A stretch of 64,000 bases of DNA. Source: Leuctra nigra (taxonomy: Eukaryota; Arthropoda; Insecta; Plecoptera; Leuctridae). Numbering within the stretch: the first letter of the stretch is position 1; every line of letters begins with the position of its first letter. The position numbers were made by a program, and so were the translations under genes. Location of the stretch: assembly GCA_934045905.1 (NCBI GenBank), contig OW203768.1, positions 15,342,316 to 15,406,315 of the forward strand, written 5' to 3'. Of this stretch, positions 60,431 through 64,000 are shown in pieces. Below the pieces are notes generated by a model. That model did not search any database, was not told where the DNA came from, and saw only the letters and a program-made list of their open reading frames with translations.

Positions 60431-62089
60431 TCATTGCAACACATTTCAAGTGCACAAGAGATTCATTCAATGAACGTTTCCAAATATTATTTTGTGAATG
60501 ATTTGAACAAGACGTGGTGATAATGTTTGCCATCGCCGCAACAGCAACCTCGTGATGTACACATTCCGTCCGCTTCTACCGCCCCGGGCACCCCGCACCA
60601 CATGCATATGCGCGCTCGCTAATTGTTTCACACTTTCCACGCGCGCCGTACATGTGCATCCTGCAGTGATCGGGCTGCACACGTCCCGGGTTCGAGCCCC
60701 GGCCGTGAGAAACTCTGCTGGCGCTGGTTTACAGACGGTCTCGCGGATGTCGGCCAATTCGATGCGATCATTGCGTTTGGCGAGAAGAAATATTGCGTTA
60801 TTTTTGCTTTTCAGGTAGAATTCTTAAAATAATTACGAAGGTCCATTTTAAAACGTCCCTAAGCCACATTTTGAGTCATTTTGAGCTGAACTAAAAGACG
60901 GAATTTGAAATGGCAGTCTGCAGCTATTCAGAATGAGTCATTTTTAGTTTGTTCACTTTTCCAATGTAAGAATACCTAAAACTACAAAAATGAACTTAAT
61001 GATTTCTACACTGGGCCCTCCATTTTGTCAATTTAAATATTTTGTGTGTATGCTCAACCCTTGAAAATTGTAAATGATTTATTCATGGACACAATATTGC
61101 AATAAATATTTTAAATAAAAATGTGTAACACTTGTAATTGGGCGTAGAGACACCTGGAAAAGTTTGAAAATGACAATCTCGTTCTCTAGAATGTGTATAA
61201 TTTACCCCCAAGGTCAGATAATTAACGCTTTTTACCAATATTTCACATGCACGGAATGTCTCTACCGTCTGGTGGACCGTCGTCAACGAAATGCACGGAA
61301 TGTGAACCATCTGCTTGACCGTATCGTTCACGGAATACCTCATTGACCGTCGGCGGAGTCTCCCCCGTGCTGCGCTCGCGTGCGTCCTTAAGTTGATGCC
61401 AGAGCGAGCGATTTTGCTGCGTTTTGCAGACACTTTTTGGTTGTCAGGTTGTCGAAATGATTTGAAATTTTAACCATGGTTAGATCAAAGACAAACTTAG
61501 GGTTATCCCATTGTTATAGATTTTTAATTTTTTGCTTTAAAATGGTATATTTTCTTGTCTCAATGGGTGCCGTAAGAAATTTAAATTTAATAATGTGCCA
61601 AGTGATAACCCCAAGTTTTCTTTTATCTAATCATGATTAAAATTTGAGATCAATTGGTTCGCGCGTTTGGTCTCCAATCGTATCGGAAATTCCATAGTTT
61701 TTAGCGGTGTTGTTGAATAACCGACGCCTAATTAACAAAGCAAGAAGCAAAAATTAAAAAGTGCTACTAATATATAATCAGACTGATCATGTGAGCATCC
61801 TATCAAAGTTACACCCACTTATGAAACAATTTTTCTCTCTGAATTGTCTAAAACGCCGGCCACGGTTGTTCCCTCAGCCTTGAGGGGAGACAGATGGCGG
61901 CCGGCTCGGTCCGCTATGCACAGTCTCGGCGGCGATGTCGGCGGCTGCTCGAGCTAACTGTAAACCGCGGCGATGAGATGAGCGAACTCCACGAGATGAG
62001 ATCGCCGTGAGAGATGATGCGGGCGACGATGCCGTGAGGTACAGGCGGATGCTGTCAAGGTTGTCGGCGAGACGGGTGCCGGGGGAGGC

Positions 62090-62600
62090 TGTGATTTGTG
62101 GAGCTAGATGACTGATTAGAAGACTGAGAAGGAGAGTCTTATCAGGAACTTGGGAGAGACTGAGGAGGAGTTGGGGTGCTGAGATTTGTGGAGCTGAAGA
62201 CTGATGTTAGTGGTGAGACGACGGGTATCCCTCTCAGAGACTTGGGAGGGACTGAGGAGACTGAGGAGGAGTTGGGGTGGTGTGATTTGTGGTGCTAGAA
62301 GACTGATTAGAAGACTGAGACGGCGAGTCTTATCAAAGACTTGGGAGAGACTGAGGAGACTGAGGGGGAGTTGGGTGCTGTGATTTGTGGAGCTAGAAGA
62401 GTCTTCTTATCAGAGACTTGGGATTGGGAGGGACTGAGGAGACTGAGGAGGAGTTGGGGTGGTGAGATATGTGGCGCTAAAGAATAGTGTTGGTGGTGAG
62501 ACGACGAGTCTTCCTGTCAGAGTCTTGGGAGGGACTGAGGAGACTGAGGAGGATTTGGGAGCTGAAGACTAAAGTTAGTGGTGAGACGAAGAGACTTGGG
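62090..62600. repeat. Purine-rich tandem repeat, 85-101 bp unit
   Basis: Five units start GTGATTTGTGGAGCTAGAAG or a variant at about 62091, 62180, 62281, 62379 and 62464 and contain AGACTTGGGAGGGACTGAGG and AGACTGAGGAGGAGTTGGGG. The same GA-rich vocabulary runs on to about 62880 without clear period. Confidence 0.85.
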
Positions 62601-63789
62601 ATGGACTTGGGCGAGCCCGAGGAGGTCCCCAGGGACCAGAGAAGATAAGAAGGTACTTGGGCGCAGAGATAATTATATGCAGTGCAGGAAACTTGGCAAG
62701 GTTTTCGGAGTAGATAAGGGAGAGGCTTGGGAGAGTCCTAGAAGAAGGCATGCTGGGAGAAAGAGCTGGAAGGACTATATTAATAGGTGCTAAGGTGAAA
62801 GTGAGGAGGACTCAAGGGTGGCTTAGGAGAAGCCAAAATAGGGGCCAAGAGGGAATGTGTGGTCATTTCGGGAGGAACTGGGAGGAATCTTAGGAGTTGA
62901 ACTAAATGAGGAGGAGAGTTGAATCATGGTTGGGATAACTTGAGAAGTCCAGATAGAGCAGACAATATCGAATCTTAGGAGGGGTTGGAACTAATTTGGG
63001 GCGTGGGGATGTTTGTGGGAAGCCGTGGATAATTGAGAAGAATGTTGGATTAACGGTAAAAGTCGAATTCATGTTTGAAAGCGAAAACACATGGCGGAAA
63101 GTAGTTTTTGAAAGACGTTTCAACTCATTATTGAGACTATTGTAAAGAGTTTCACTTTTGATCAACCACGTACTTTGACGTGAAATTTGTTCTTTATGGC
63201 AATTCCAAATCTGAGATAAAAATCAAGTCACGAGTCTGCCGAATGTTGAATAATCAATTGCATTCGGAACCGAGCCAGACACATGAGAGTTTCGTCCTGA
63301 CTGAACGATAATGACGTGTAGTTGTAACTCCCCGTCGTGATCCGCGAAGTGCATTAAAATGTTGCAACTCACCTCGCGGATTCGTGTCGGCGGAATCGTC
63401 AACCCCGCCAATTACCCGACAGATTGAGACGAGAATGTTTCACGCTCCGACTCCTCGACACTCTGTCAAAACATCGTCGTCGGCGCGGACAATTTGCAGA
63501 CACCGGCCATTACCGGCAGCCATGTAGGGAGGATAATTGACAGTGTAGGGAGCTGCATCGTACTTATAGGTTGTTGACGTGGACACTTTGGGATGCATGA
63601 AAGGCCGTATTTTGGATGGAAACGACATAATAATATTCACATTTAGTAACTTGTTTTAGTAACAAGACACAAAAGGTGCTAGCTTCTAGGAAAACGAATG
63701 CGTTTTTACTATATTTTAATATGTCAAATTTTAATGTATGGTCGAGTTTTTTTTGCCTTCAGTGGGTTTTTGACAAAGTATTTTTAACA

Positions 63790-63840
63790 TAACCTAAAAG
63801 TTGTTAAATGCATACTTCCCCAATATGAAGCCTTTTGAAT
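63790..63840 (-). repeat. Inverted partial copy of the 115-bp satellite edge
   Basis: Minus strand reads AAAAGGCTTCATATTGGGGA, then AGTATGCATTTAACAACTTT, matching the unit junction GGAGCCTATGAGGAAAGTAT of the array at 51648. Confidence 0.45.
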
Positions 63841-64000
63841 GTATTCTGACGTCACTGAAATGCCAAAAAGGCTCCGTCAAACAGATTTGCCTCATTTTGA
63901 AGTGGGCTTCGGACATCTAAAATGCTGTAAACACTCGTAAATACACCAATATATGGTCCCTTTTTGTGTCGATTCTATTCATGGACCAAACTGTGAAGGC

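Noticed and set aside
60675..60710. CCCGGGTTCGAGCCCCGG, tRNA T-arm-like
   Set aside because: Perfect T-arm but no convincing box A upstream; may be a SINE head remnant, not a tRNA gene.
63360..63640. Minus-strand frame with CRVIGG, like a trypsin activation site, and a gtgagt donor
   Set aside because: An in-frame TGA lies just before it, there is no acceptor, and no catalytic His, Asp or Ser context is seen; coincidence.

Overview
This is a gene-poor, AT-leaning eukaryotic window, almost certainly from an insect or another arthropod. It holds the 5' part of one gene, the arthropod class I bHLH (E-protein) gene daughterless (da), on the + strand. The anchor is a first coding exon at 2665-2746 whose 27 codons match, as I recall it, the start of insect Daughterless ([15 protein letters not shown]... 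to ...NKIANKQP). It is followed by phase-compatible small exons at 13119-13165, 22124-22235, 22997-23022 and 32253-32303. Together these give 106 residues: an acidic/hydrophobic AD1-like N-terminus, a GYQSPYGS block, a FGPDSPYFPF block, a proline run and a basic PAVKRKKD (NLS-like) segment. The bHLH exons are not in the window and should lie beyond 64000. The host species cannot be fixed from sequence; the repeat content would suit a large-intron insect, possibly hemipteran (a guess).

At 39957-40166 there is a 70-codon GC-rich ORF that starts with ATG, has an in-frame stop upstream and no good 3' splice site, and ends in a phase-0 consensus donor. This phase equals that of exon 5, so I read it as an alternative first exon making a short Daughterless isoform without AD1. 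It would parallel the alternative-promoter short forms of vertebrate HEB and TCF4. A weaker in-phase candidate exon (41 codons, phase 0/0) is at 48160-48282.

The rest is intron filled with non-autonomous DNA transposons and repeats. Five hAT-type elements have perfect 8-bp target duplications (17704-18746, 19649-20286, 50368-50639, 51892-52915, 55482-55723). One 45-bp hairpin also sits between perfect 8-bp repeats (6027-6071). There are five Tc1/mariner-type MITEs with TA sites, two TTAA-flanked elements, a pogo/Tigger-like element, several fold-back palindromes, and a tRNA-derived SINE family with at least nine copies. Two insertions are nested: a hAT MITE inside a SINE, and a hAT element inside a 115-bp satellite. 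Tandem arrays lie at 5880-6300, 7290-7500, 12060-12385, 35400-35728, 39560-39795, 40975-41325, 49310-49895, 51648-53232 and 62090-62600.

Other features are about 17 poly-G/poly-C runs of 13-29 bases, recurring GGAACGTT/AACGTTCC motifs, CpG-rich patches with E-boxes that could serve Daughterless autoregulation, and one small minus-strand coding-like patch with an A-rich end (45806-46105) that may be a retrocopy or terminal exon. No rRNA, functional tRNA, CRISPR or bacterial feature was seen.
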